DNA from: Lumbricus rubellus
Taxonomy: Eukaryota > Annelida > Clitellata > Crassiclitellata > Lumbricidae
Assembly (NCBI GenBank): GCA_945859605.1
Contig: OX243820.1
Span: 22,920,450 to 22,984,449 of the forward strand
Reading direction: 5' to 3'
Length of the DNA: 64,000 nucleotides
The notes beneath the pieces were generated by a model. It saw nothing but the letters and a program-made list of their open reading frames with translations, did not search any database and was not told the DNA's origin. This document shows, piece after piece, positions 11,787 to 24,766 of the stretch. The stretch's first letter is position 1; each line of letters opens with the position of its first letter. The translations under genes and the position numbers were made by a program.

Positions 11787-12060
11787 GGAGTTGCCCCGAA
11801 GGACGACCAGTTGTACCCTTCAACTTGACAGACGGTAATGGAAGCATCTTTGATGACCTGACTGCCAAGGAAATCATGAGTGTCATCAAATTCATGAAGA
11901 AGATCGTGGAATTCAACATCACAGACTTTGACACTGCGACCATCAACAGCACCTACATCGCTTTGGTGGAACTCATGCCTCCGAAGAAAGCCGAGGCTTT
12001 GCACTTCCTTGACGGAGGAGGTCCAACACCTGAACGATATGCTAAGGTTGTTCTATACAG
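11787..12060 (+). CDS. Copper amine oxidase-like exon (N2 domain), 5' exon of the cluster
   Basis: Acceptor about 11785-11786 (in-frame stop just upstream at 11774-11776), donor gtaagt at 12061. The product shows IFDDLTAKEIMSVIKFMKK, then a strand ending NSTYIALVELMPPKKAEALHF and LDGGGPTPERYAKVVLYR. This matches the N2 domain and linker of AOC1/AOC3-type amine oxidases, where 'DLT..E', 'PPK.EAL.FLD.GGP.P.R' are family hallmarks. It ends in phase 2 (tac ag|), exactly the phase needed by the body exons at 24767, 30741, 35136 and 45251, restoring an R-G-D tripeptide at the junction. No start codon or signal peptide exon was identified. METAP2 and a Mutator-like element lie between this exon and the next. 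It is the only N2 exon I can find for four body exons. Confidence 0.8.
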
Positions 12061-13215
12061 GTAAGTCCTAACAACTAGAAGCATAAAATTAATGTATTTG
12101 AAACCATGTGCAGACAAACAAATCAACAGTGTCTACTGGTAGCACTGATTTAGTGTCCAAGCCACTGATGATAAACTGTATGAAATTTTCTAACGTGAAC
12201 AAGCGTTAAAGTGTAAGTTTTGGAATCTGAAGTCCTGAGACAACAGTGCAAACTTAAACTCTTCCACTGCACTGGTCTGAGAGGACAGTATATTCAAAAG
12301 CAGACATCCATAAAGAAGTATTCGGATGTAATGCCACATAAGAGAAACAGGATGAAGGGGTACAAACTAAATGTAAGCCATTTCCCAGATCCCAATGCAA
12401 TTCTAGTGCAGGTGCAATTGTCTGTCAAGGAAAGATTTTATGGAGGACACCAAAGTTTACCAGTATATAACTTGCCACTGACAGGCTATCCTATGCATAT
12501 CCCATTTTAGGAGTCGACACCATGTTCAGAGTTCCTTAGTGGAAATTTTAGCTTACATAATTTCACTGATGTAGGGGCATTCACCACTGTAGTCTAAAAT
12601 ATGTTTATAAAACATAATGTACAATTCTGAAAGATATCGCAACAGTTTGGGAGAATTTCTATGACAGCTGAGAACATACCACAAAAGTCTAGTCTAACAG
12701 AGAGATCAGATGCTTTGCAACTAATTGCTAAATACACACAAGCAGCCAGGCAGGCAAAGAACAAATGTCTTGATTTTAATTTTATCACATCGCTTAAATT
12801 CAGCCACCGAAACATCATTGTAGCATCAAAAGAAGTTTTTCATTATTCTGCAGCACAAAAAGTTACGACAACTTAAAACAAGTCAAACTACGAATTGGGC
12901 ACTGCAATCTTACTAAAGCAAAAATCTTCGATCTAGGCAATGCGCGTAGATATTTTATTTCTCACACAAATCAAAACCACTCGTGTTTGTAACGCCATAA
13001 TCGGATATATATTTCTCTCTGGAAGTGTACTGTACATTGTGCGTTGTTTAGAGGAAATCTGGACTTGTAAAGTCAGCCGGTATAATAACAAAGAGTTTGA
13101 AAGAAATTTTGTCATTCGTCAAGAGTTGCGTTGTAGCGGTACGGACTACGGAGCCACAGAGTTCTATATAAAAGTTGCATGCCTTCCACCACAAAGAGCA
13201 CCATCTATTCTGTCG
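12061..13215. other. Spacer/intron between the amine oxidase exon and METAP2
   Basis: Contains no supported gene. A METAP2 polyadenylation signal on the - strand (AATAAA, read from tttatt at 12954-12959) lies about 260 bp past the METAP2 stop. The open frame at 12220-12510 has no recognisable domain or splice context. Confidence 0.45.
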
Positions 13216-16022
<2,807 letters not shown>

Positions 16023-16056
16023 GCTCACAATTTATTTTATATACTAAACTCCGAAG

Positions 16057-16065
16057 AATTAAGTC
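16057..16065. repeat. Left 9-bp target-site duplication of the Mutator-like element
   Basis: aattaagtc, immediately outside the left terminal repeat. The same nine bases follow the right terminal repeat at 22651-22659. Nine-base duplications are characteristic of Mutator-like insertion. Confidence 0.85.
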
Positions 16066-16152
16066 ACTTGCCTGTAAAACTCATATGGATTCTATAAGCT
16101 ATTTTTAGCTCAACCAATCACGCTTCGAGAAAACGCCACCAATCACACAAGA
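16066..16152 (+). repeat. Left terminal inverted repeat of the MULE
   Basis: About 87 bp, matched inverted at the right end with three visible mismatches (cctg/cttg, attc/attt, cgcc/cgca). It lies between the METAP2 start codon and the transposase start codon, so it probably holds promoter elements for the transposase. Confidence 0.85.
16114..16143. promoter_or_regulatory. Paired CCAAT motifs in the MULE terminal repeat
   Basis: CCAAT pentamers begin at 16114 and 16139 (ccaatcacgc, ccaatcacac). Both recur inverted in the right terminal repeat near 22568 and 22593. They lie 107-136 bp upstream of the transposase ATG and about 92-121 bp upstream of the METAP2 ATG on the other strand. CCAAT boxes are common proximal promoter elements; function here is inferred from position only. 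Confidence 0.4.
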
Positions 16153-16249
16153 CAATAATAATAGCGTAAAAAGTCACTATCAACTTTCATTCACGTCGAT
16201 CGAACCATTTCTTAAATAAAAGTTCTATTACTTAATTAATTAATAAAGA

Positions 16250-19200
16250 ATGTCACAAGAAGTGACAAACGATGAGCACAATCGGTGCATGACAGCACGA
16301 GAAAGACTACGTAGTATGATTGTGGATAGGATGCATCGAGAAATTGTTACCGGTACATCTCCTTGGGTGAGTCTTTGACTTAGGCCGTGTACGGCCGTTC
16401 GTTTTCGACCAAAATATAATAATGTGGTGGCGAATGTAATAATAATAATAATAAGCACAATAATAACAATAATAAAAATAATAATTTTCCTTTTACTGAT
16501 GTTGCTTTTGAAGGTGTTAAAAGGAAATAATAAAATCTTAAAAATAATAATAAGAACGACAGTTTATATGGCGCAGTAACAAAGCCTTGCAGTTACAAGG
16601 GTGCCTCACATACTACGCTAACAGCAGGATAGGCCATGATAAATAAATGAATCGAGTCCAGATTTGAAAAAGTCCGCTGAGTCAGCCATGGACTGACAGC
16701 TCAGATAAGCCCGTAAACTGCTGAACTGCATGACATAGAAAATCATGAATGTGAAGATCCTTCAGTGCACCTGTCATAAGCTTTCCACTGACAATATTTA
16801 CTTAAATAGTGTTAATCTTAAACAGCCATGCTGTAGTCGTGCGATCTTGCGCTGTGTTTCTGTATGTATTTCGGCCATCATGTGATTTGCTGTGCTGTCA
16901 TTTTGCAGGTAAGTGAAGGAAACGCTCCAACAACTGGAACAATAAAGCAAAATGAGAAAGACATGGCCGAGTGCTCAGAGGTTGAAGCTTCAACTAAAAA
17001 GCGAAAACTGAATACTAACACTCTGAAATGTTCAATCATCAGCTGTGAAGAAAGTTTCTGTAAGTTGCGAGAGGTCATCAATCATTTAAATGAAGCACAT
17101 CATCAGAACCTGGAAGCACAGCATTTGAACTTTTCATCAGAAGCTGAATTTGATGACTGGATCCAAGATGTAGAGAGAAGTGCATTGTGCAACTTTGTGC
17201 GAGGAAGTATTCAACACAGGAAATCTGCAGTACATGAGTATTACTACTGTAGCAGAAGTGGAAGCACGCGCCAGACAATCACAGGACCACGTAAGCGGCA
17301 TTTGAAAGTGCAAGGTTATAACAAGATCAACCGGACGTGTCCAGCACACATAATCAAACAAGTCAGACACAATGAAATATCTGTTGAATACTATGCAACA
17401 CATCTGTGTTACACAGACACGCATACGCAGTTGGGTCATGTGAGGCTGTCGGTAGCAGATCGGGAGTGGCTTGCTGGGAAGCTGGCACTGCAGATACCTC
17501 TGGAAGTTATCTTGAGAGACGTTCGCAACACTCTGGATGGGCAGCTGACACGATTGCACATTGTTACAAGACAGGACCTGATAAACATCGAAAAGGCATA
17601 CCATTTGAATAAACCGGAGAGACGACATCAAGATGACGCCACAAGTGTTGCAGCATTTGTGCACAGCTACGACGGCAAGCTCAATTCGCCAATACTCGCG
17701 TTCAAGCCACAAGGTGCAGAACACTTCGACATCTTGCCGGAAGGATTAGATGCTTCGCTGGCAAGCGAAGACTTCTTTTTCGCCATGATGGATGGGTCAC
17801 AATGCCACATGCTGGAGAATCACGGAAATGGGCCTATGAGTGTCGTGTGTGTCGATTCTACACACGGCACAAATAGCTATGACTTCCAGCTCACTACCGT
17901 CATGGTGCTTGACAGCAATCGCCAAGGGTTTCCCGTCGCATTCCTCTATTCTAACAAGGTGACTGAGGAGACTTTTAAGATTTTATTCCATTCTTTGAAA
18001 GTCAAATGCGGTGTCATCAGGTGCAATGCCTTTATGTCCGACATGGCGCCACAGTTTTACAATGCGTGGCAGTTCGTGATGGGTGAGTGCGAGCACAGGC
18101 TTTATTGCGCATGGCACGTCGATAAGAGCTTCAGAGAAAACTCTCGCAGATTGATCAAAGACAGCGAGAAGGTCGTCTCTGTTTACAAGGGCCTTCGGAC
18201 TTTGATGGACGAAACGGATGCTCTCACCTTTGATTCATTGCTACAAAACTTTGTTGAGCAGCTCCGAAATGATGCTGACTTGTCTGCATTTTCGAAATTC
18301 TTCGAAGTCCATTATGCAACCTGTGTTGACAGATGGGCATATAGTTACCGCTCAAGATGTGGGATTAATACAAACATGCATCTTGAAAGGATGCACGGAA
18401 TCCTTAAGCACATGTATTTGAACGGCAAGAGAAACAAGCGACTGGATAGTGCCATAGCTTCACTCGTGGGTCTTGTGCACGACAAACAATTTGATAGACT
18501 GACCAGTATCTGTAAGGGCAAGTACACGAAGAAACTGTCCGAGCTACGAAAAAGACATGCAACTGGAATCGCAATGAAGTCCATCAGCTGCGAGATGATC
18601 CCTGGCAAGGAATGGTGCGTTCGATCTGAGTCGGAAGAAACCGACTACTATACGGTACGATTGGCGAACAAAGATTGTGACTGCAACATCAAGTGCAACG
18701 ACTGTGTAGCATGCATTCACAGATATTCCTGCAACTGTCCTGACAACCAAACATTCTTCAACATGTGCAAACATATCCATTACATAGGAATGTTGAATGT
18801 ACGCATGAATCATGAGACAACAGAGCCAGCAGTTCTGCAGAATTCTGGAGATTCGGATAGTGGTGACAGCGGCCAACTCTACATCGGCTCCACTGACAGT
18901 ATACATCTTCGTCAGGAGTGTGAAGCAGCAGCTCACATAAACCAACTGTCACGTCCAACATCAAAGCTGCTGGAAAGAAAGAAAGAGTTCGAGGAGCATC
19001 TGCTGGAGACTTCAATGTTTGTAAAGTCATTGACAAGTGTTGAAGAGGTGGATGTTGCCGACGCTACATTGTGTAGCATCAGGCCGAAAGTGACCGCAGT
19101 TCGTGCTGGGAGAGCAATGACGACTTCAGCCAGCTTAGTACCAACTGCTGAAAGCATCAAAGAACCTAGTAACAAAAACATTGAAAAGCAGAGGAGGTTC

Positions 19201-19359
19201 TTCTCGACGAAGCGTCGAACGCCAGCTGCCTCCTCCAGCAGCACTTTATCTAAGCCAACAATTGTCGAGCGGAAACAGATTCAGCTTGAGCTGCTGAAAA
19301 CAAGCCTTCTAGAAGAACCCATTGCAGATGTGCTTTATGTTAATGAAGTGCACAATTAA
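16250..19359 (+). CDS. Mutator-like transposase with zinc finger and SWIM domain
   Basis: Exon 1 16250-16366 (39 codons, donor gtgagt) joins exon 2 16909-19359 (acceptor tttgcag) in phase 0, giving about 855 residues. A Met further upstream in the exon 2 frame (16864) would be intronic under this model. Domains in order: a C2H2-like finger (LKCSIISCEESF...HLNEAHH); an FLYWCH/FAR1-like region (EYYYCSRSG...); the MULE catalytic core with CVDSTHGTN (first Asp) and FMSDMAPQFYNAW (second Asp), followed by CAWHVDKSF; and a SWIM zinc motif (YSCNCPDN...NMCKHIHYI, CxC-CxH), then a Ser/Lys-rich tail. It would cut and paste the enclosing element. The frame has no internal stops or shifts, so the copy may still be functional. 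Confidence 0.87.
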
Positions 19360-20039
19360 ATCAGTAGTATCCGACGTTTCTCTTAATGAACACCTGAGAA
19401 AAATGTTTATACAAAAGGTGCAATTTCCTTCTGTGAAGGAACTCTTTCAGGTGTTATTTTTATAGTTCTGTTTGCTGTTTAAGTTAAGAGCATGATTGAA
19501 AAGATGTGTTAGATACTGGGGAATTGGGGTGCATCAGATGACAATTTTAATTTCATAATCATTTGTTATACAGTGCTTTTTGGATGGAAAAAGTTACTTT
19601 AACTCATTCCTTTTTTGGAACCAATGGCAACTGAAAATATTGATGTAAAATTACATGAGCTCACCATGATATAGAGTAAAGATGTGCTACATTGTGGCAA
19701 TTGTTATTTTACAATTTATGGAAATATAAAGATTCGTATGATGCCGTAAAATAAAAACAATGGAATCACTTGTAAAACAGTTAAACAACTGCTGAATGCA
19801 GTTCCTGTACGTTCTGCGAGACAAAACAGTGTGTATATAAATATATAGAAATATATTTATACACGTATATTTGTATTAAGTGAATTTGTCATAATCTTTA
19901 ATTAGTATAATAACAGCAGGTCTGCTGCATTTTTAAAATCATCAGTACGAGAGTAAAATAAAGAGTTGATCTGCATACTGATAGGTACATGTCTGTTTAC
20001 ATTAAAGATACTTATATTGAGTAATTTGCAATAAAAGTT
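19360..20039. other. Non-coding interior of the MULE
   Basis: AT-rich sequence after the transposase stop. It contains an AATATAAAG near 19721 and AATAAA-type words near 19958 that could serve as polyadenylation signals. No coding feature is supported. Confidence 0.4.
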
Positions 20040-20760
20040 CAAACTAACAAGAAGTTGTATTGCATTGTACTAAAAACTACACTGGTAAGTTTTTTCCACA
20101 TTGCCCGGTTAGCACTGCCCATATCGCAGGTAACAGCAGCAACATTCAAACCAACATCATAACAGCGTTCAATAATGCTTAGCACAATCGGAGCAAAGAC
20201 ACTGCCATCTGTAGAATTAATAGCAAGAAATTGAAAAACTTCTGTTTAAATTCCACTCTCAAATTTAACAAATTGGATCCTGCGTCTCAAAGTAAGCAGT
20301 GATGGCAGCGGATACTTCTGAGACAATAGCACACGGTAGCCATTAGGACCACATGCAAAATGCAGTTGCAGTGCATTTTTTACAGTCAGTGCGCTCCACT
20401 TAGAACCCCTCTGCGTACTTTTGCACAATGTTCAAAAATATCTTAGCAGCAAAGCCAACAGCACATTTTGCTTTCAAAATTTTACGTACTTTCCTCTATT
20501 CCGCTTCATGCCTAATGCGTAGAGCAGCAATGAGACGAGCTTGCGCTAATAACTGTCTATGCAATCCCTTGATACGAGTGTTTAACGTGTGACAACCTAA
20601 ACAATCAGAAACGGTGTCAATGTTGAAGCAGTAACCGAGTGGGATGCAGCGCCTGCAGTGCCTCTTGCTAAGCTTCCAGATGTAGTCAGATACTCGTCTG
20701 AGAAAGCTGTGTTGTTCTTTTTAGAAACTGAAACAACAATAATCATGTCCAATTAGTGCC
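20040..20760 (-). pseudogene. P-element-type transposase remnant
   Basis: Read on the - strand, short frames give LLAQARLIAALRIRHEAE, AKIFLNIVQKYAEGF, ALQLHFACGPNGY then YPLPSLLTLRRRIQFVKFESGI, and further on IERCYDVGLNVAAVTCDMGSANRAMW. The 'YPLPS..TL.RR', 'KFE.GI' and 'CDMGS.NRA.W' strings are characteristic of THAP9/P-element transposases. In-frame stops break it (after HEAE, EGF and ESGI), and the stretch that should carry the first catalytic Asp is missing, so it is dead. It lies antisense inside the MULE. Confidence 0.72.
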
Positions 20761-21275
20761 TTTCGATCTAAGTAAATAACTCAGGCTTACATGGAGACAA
20801 CAAGGTCCATACAATCAATACATGGAATTAACATAATGATAATAATAACAATTATATTAATAATCTTCGTTTATTAATATTCAAACTGACGCAAAGCATT
20901 ATGATTACAGATACAGTATGAATGATCACAAATTAATACAGGAGTCGAATTTAGCTGTGTGGCAGCCACGCAAGGCTCCATTTGTTCTACATCTCACTAC
21001 ATGACGCTACACAAAGACTTCCTTAACAAGTTGGCACAGACAGACAGACAGACAGACAGACAGATAGTCCTTACAAGCACACACACACAAACATAGGTCA
21101 AACATGCATGTCAATAATGTCATTGACACAGATGTTAGCTGCTGCAAGTGAACTTTATGGCCATTGTGCAACACTTTACTGTTTCTAATTAAATCAGTGC
21201 ATCAATTTGAAGTAAGTATTCATGCTTATCGGATCCAAATTCCCCGATTACTAATAGTAAACAACACTTAGAAAC

Positions 21276-22085
21276 CTACAAGCTTCTTTGCAACAGTCTT
21301 CGTCGGGCTTTCTTCTGGGCTGCGTTTCTGACATGCACCACTACACTGTGTGAGAAGAGTGTTGGAACAGCATCAGGTCGTAAGTTTCTCCATCCGTCCT
21401 CACGATTTCTTTCAAACTGATTTTCATCAAAATGTACCTACATTATAATAACCACCAAACCACCATCTTTATAGATTGCAAAAAATTTCACTTAAGGTGG
21501 CCACAAAAATATAGAGTGTACACAGTCACATGACTTGAATTAAGTGCTCAAAGCGTATAAAAAATAGTGCATGGACAAAAAGAGTGTACAAAAAGAAGTG
21601 CCAGGACACCCCTTACATTTTCAGTCTCTATTGACAAATAAGTGGCAGGACGGCATTCAGATTTGAAAATAAGTGCCAGGACACCGTCCATGACAATTGC
21701 TCAGCGCTTCGGCGTGAAACTCAGATGCAGTGTCCGCTTTGCATTCGGGAGCGCCTCCGAGTAGAGAGCTTGAAGGGGCACAATAACAAGTCTATGAAAG
21801 GTCTGCTGCATGCAGGGCAGTGTTATTCATTAGGCATACTATGCACAGTGCCTATTGCCACCAAAGTCTGTAATCTGAAAATCAGATATGCTTTGAAAAT
21901 TTGAAACTGGCCCGGAAAATGGAAAAAGCAAAAATATAGTACATGTTGTACTGTAGCAGTTTAAGTTAAGCTGGGAGGGTCAAGAGTAAATGCTGCGTAC
22001 CTCGCATAGAGCTGAACACGATGTCGGCTTCCAGTTGTCTCTTACGAAAACCCCTTTCGTGTCGATTTTGCATTGATTGAGCGCC
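21276..22085 (-). pseudogene. THAP-domain segment in two exon-like pieces
   Basis: On the - strand, about 22085-22001 encodes a segment ending DNWKPTSCSALCE before a gtacgc donor. Piece 21437-21276 follows an atgtag acceptor and starts VHFDENQFERN, then LRPDAVPTLF and a basic stretch before a stop. Joined, they give the second half of a THAP DNA-binding domain: the C..HF zinc ligands and the AVPT(L)F box. The first Cys pair is not visible. It lies just upstream (same strand) of the P-type transposase remnant, and THAP plus P transposase is the known order, so both probably come from one nested P-like element. Confidence 0.65.
21690..21785 (+). repeat. SINE body fragment
   Basis: Carries aattgctcagcgcttcggcg, the tgcagtgtccgc core and the gggagcgcctccgagtag...cttgaaggggcac tail of the SINE family at 5636. 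It is preceded (about 21570-21690) by a 'gtgccaggacaccgtccatg' repeat also found near 47695 and 49455. Confidence 0.6.
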
Positions 22086-22563
22086 TGTGATTAAGCTGGT
22101 TCCCGTGACTTCGCTTTTGTGGGCGCTGTAGAAATCTCGAGATTACGATATACATGATTATAAGCCATTTGCTTTCAAATTCATTAATAAATATTTCACC
22201 GTACCTGATTTATCTGAATAATGTCGTTTTTTTACTAGTTTTACTTCCATATCACTTTGTCATGCTTGCATACATTTACATGAATTGTGACCTCGGTACT
22301 ATCTATTCTGTGGTGCTAGGACCCTCGACGTAAGTAAGTATGTACCATTTAGAACCGCCTACGCACGCAATAACCTGAAATGGCCTCCCTTTGATGCTGG
22401 GCTTCCTTTCTAGAACTCCTCGGGCTTTCGTTTCCTATCTTAAGGCTGTCTTATTTGGCCGCTATCAAGTTGCGACGCATCTGAGTAGTCCCTGGAAAGG
22501 CGCTATACAAATTCACGTGATGACTGAATCTCATTTAGTAATCAAAATGCAAACAATAAATTC

Positions 22564-22650
22564 TCTTGTGTGATTGGTTGCGTTTTCTCGAAGCGTGATT
22601 GGTTGAGCTAAAAATAGCTTATAAAATCCATATGAGTTTTACAAGCAAGT
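22564..22650 (-). repeat. Right terminal inverted repeat of the MULE
   Basis: Inverted copy of 16066-16152, including both CCAAT motifs. It is followed by the right copy of aattaagtc (22651-22659). Confidence 0.85.
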
Positions 22651-22659
22651 AATTAAGTC

Positions 22660-23093
22660 GATGACAATCTTTTCGTTGGTCTTTCCACGGAAGCAAGTAT
22701 GGGGCGCCGCCGCGCCGTGCACGTCTTACGATATTTCAACGAGTTATATTATAGCGCTAAAAATTGAACCACGCTTATGTGTAGAAATTGTCCGATCAAG
22801 AAAAAATTAATATTGTATTGATGATAAATCGATAATTATATTCGTTTTCGTTTAGTGGAGCTCTTCACTTACAAAGAAAGAACTGATAAAGAAAATTATT
22901 ATAATTCAATTTGATGGATGCAAGTCAGATAGAGAGGGCAATGGTCGAGTAGGCCTATCTGTAAGTAGGCCTACTCGGGAAATGTTAAACAATACTTTCT
23001 GACAGTAAAATCATACATAAATTATCATTGGTTTGTGATGATGAATTGCATCATAGACGTTAGGCCTACGGTACTTTTAAGAATACACCAGAG
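22660..23093. other. Probable displaced METAP2 upstream region
   Basis: Because the MULE inserted 43 bp upstream of the METAP2 ATG, the bases after the right target duplication were formerly adjacent to the METAP2 5' end. A GC-rich patch (ggggcgccgccgcgccgtgc, about 22710-22730) stands out from AT-rich surroundings and could be part of the old promoter. No gene is supported; a 17-codon frame from the ATG at 22709 is too short to call. Confidence 0.4.
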
Positions 23094-24011
<918 letters not shown>

Positions 24012-24766
24012 CACCAGAGTGATATTCTTCCAGAAGATTGTAGGTGCGACTTCCTCAAATGTGTGATGTTATGTTATGTTATGACGATGAGCTAGGCGAG
24101 TTGTAGCCTGTAGGCTAGTTTAGAAGGAATCTCTCATAATTTTTATGAACGAGAAAATGAGGCTATAATTATTATGCTTTAACTTATTAAAGTTCTTGCT
24201 TAAGATGAGTGATTTTTTCAGCTATAATCTCAGAGCAGGAGTGAGAATGTCTAAAAGACAGAAAAAAGCTGCGTAGGAATTAAGGATCGAGTTTTAGCCA
24301 AAATTCTGGCTTCTTTCTGAATACTGTTCATGCCAGCAACAGACTAGCACTTAATTTTTTTTTCATTTCGACATTGATGATTGATCTCTCCTGAATTCAG
24401 AAGTTAGGCCTAGGCCTACTTCTCAGTTACTCACAAAGAAAAGACAGACTAAATTTAAACGTGGCCATAAACCAAATACAGTTTAATGCACCTAATAGCC
24501 TACTTAGGCCTACAGCCTGTTAACTTCATATTCAATATTGTGTCAGACTTGTACATGTCACATAGCCTAATCATTGACTTACAACTTGTTAGGCCTACTG
24601 TGAAGCTAAGGCCGTGTTAAAGAATTTGCCTACATACTAATTCTACAGGAAAACATAAAAATAGTAAAATTGTAGGGGAAAACTCAAGAATGCTAGCTTA
24701 TCTGTTGGAGCTGAAAGAACTGTAAGCTTATCCTATTTCTTGATTTGAGCTATACGCTTTCTGTAG

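Larger units (their letters stand above)
16066..22650 (+). mobile_element. Mutator-like (MULE) DNA transposon, 6.6 kb, apparently complete
   Basis: The left end acttgcctgtaaaactcata (continuing tggattctataagc to about 16152) is repeated inverted at about 22564-22650 with roughly three mismatches in 87 bp. It is flanked by a perfect 9-bp duplication, aattaagtc (16057-16065 and 22651-22659). Inside are a two-exon MULE-type transposase on the + strand (16250-19359) and, antisense, a decayed P-element/THAP segment (about 20040-22085). Long terminal repeats, 9-bp duplication and MULE transposase agree with one another. High arm identity and the intact duplication suggest a fairly young insertion. 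It landed 43 bp upstream of the METAP2 start codon. Confidence 0.9.

Noticed and set aside
12220..12510. 96-codon frame after the amine oxidase exon
   Set aside because: No motif recognised and no ATG at its start (it opens at TTG); sits in an intron or spacer.
17078..19244. Several - strand open frames up to 195 codons
   Set aside because: Antisense shadows of the MULE transposase; their sequences show no domain.
22709..22765. 17-codon frame beginning ATGGGGCGCCGCCGC as a first exon
   Set aside because: Too short, no convincing donor, and the GC patch is better explained as old METAP2 upstream DNA.
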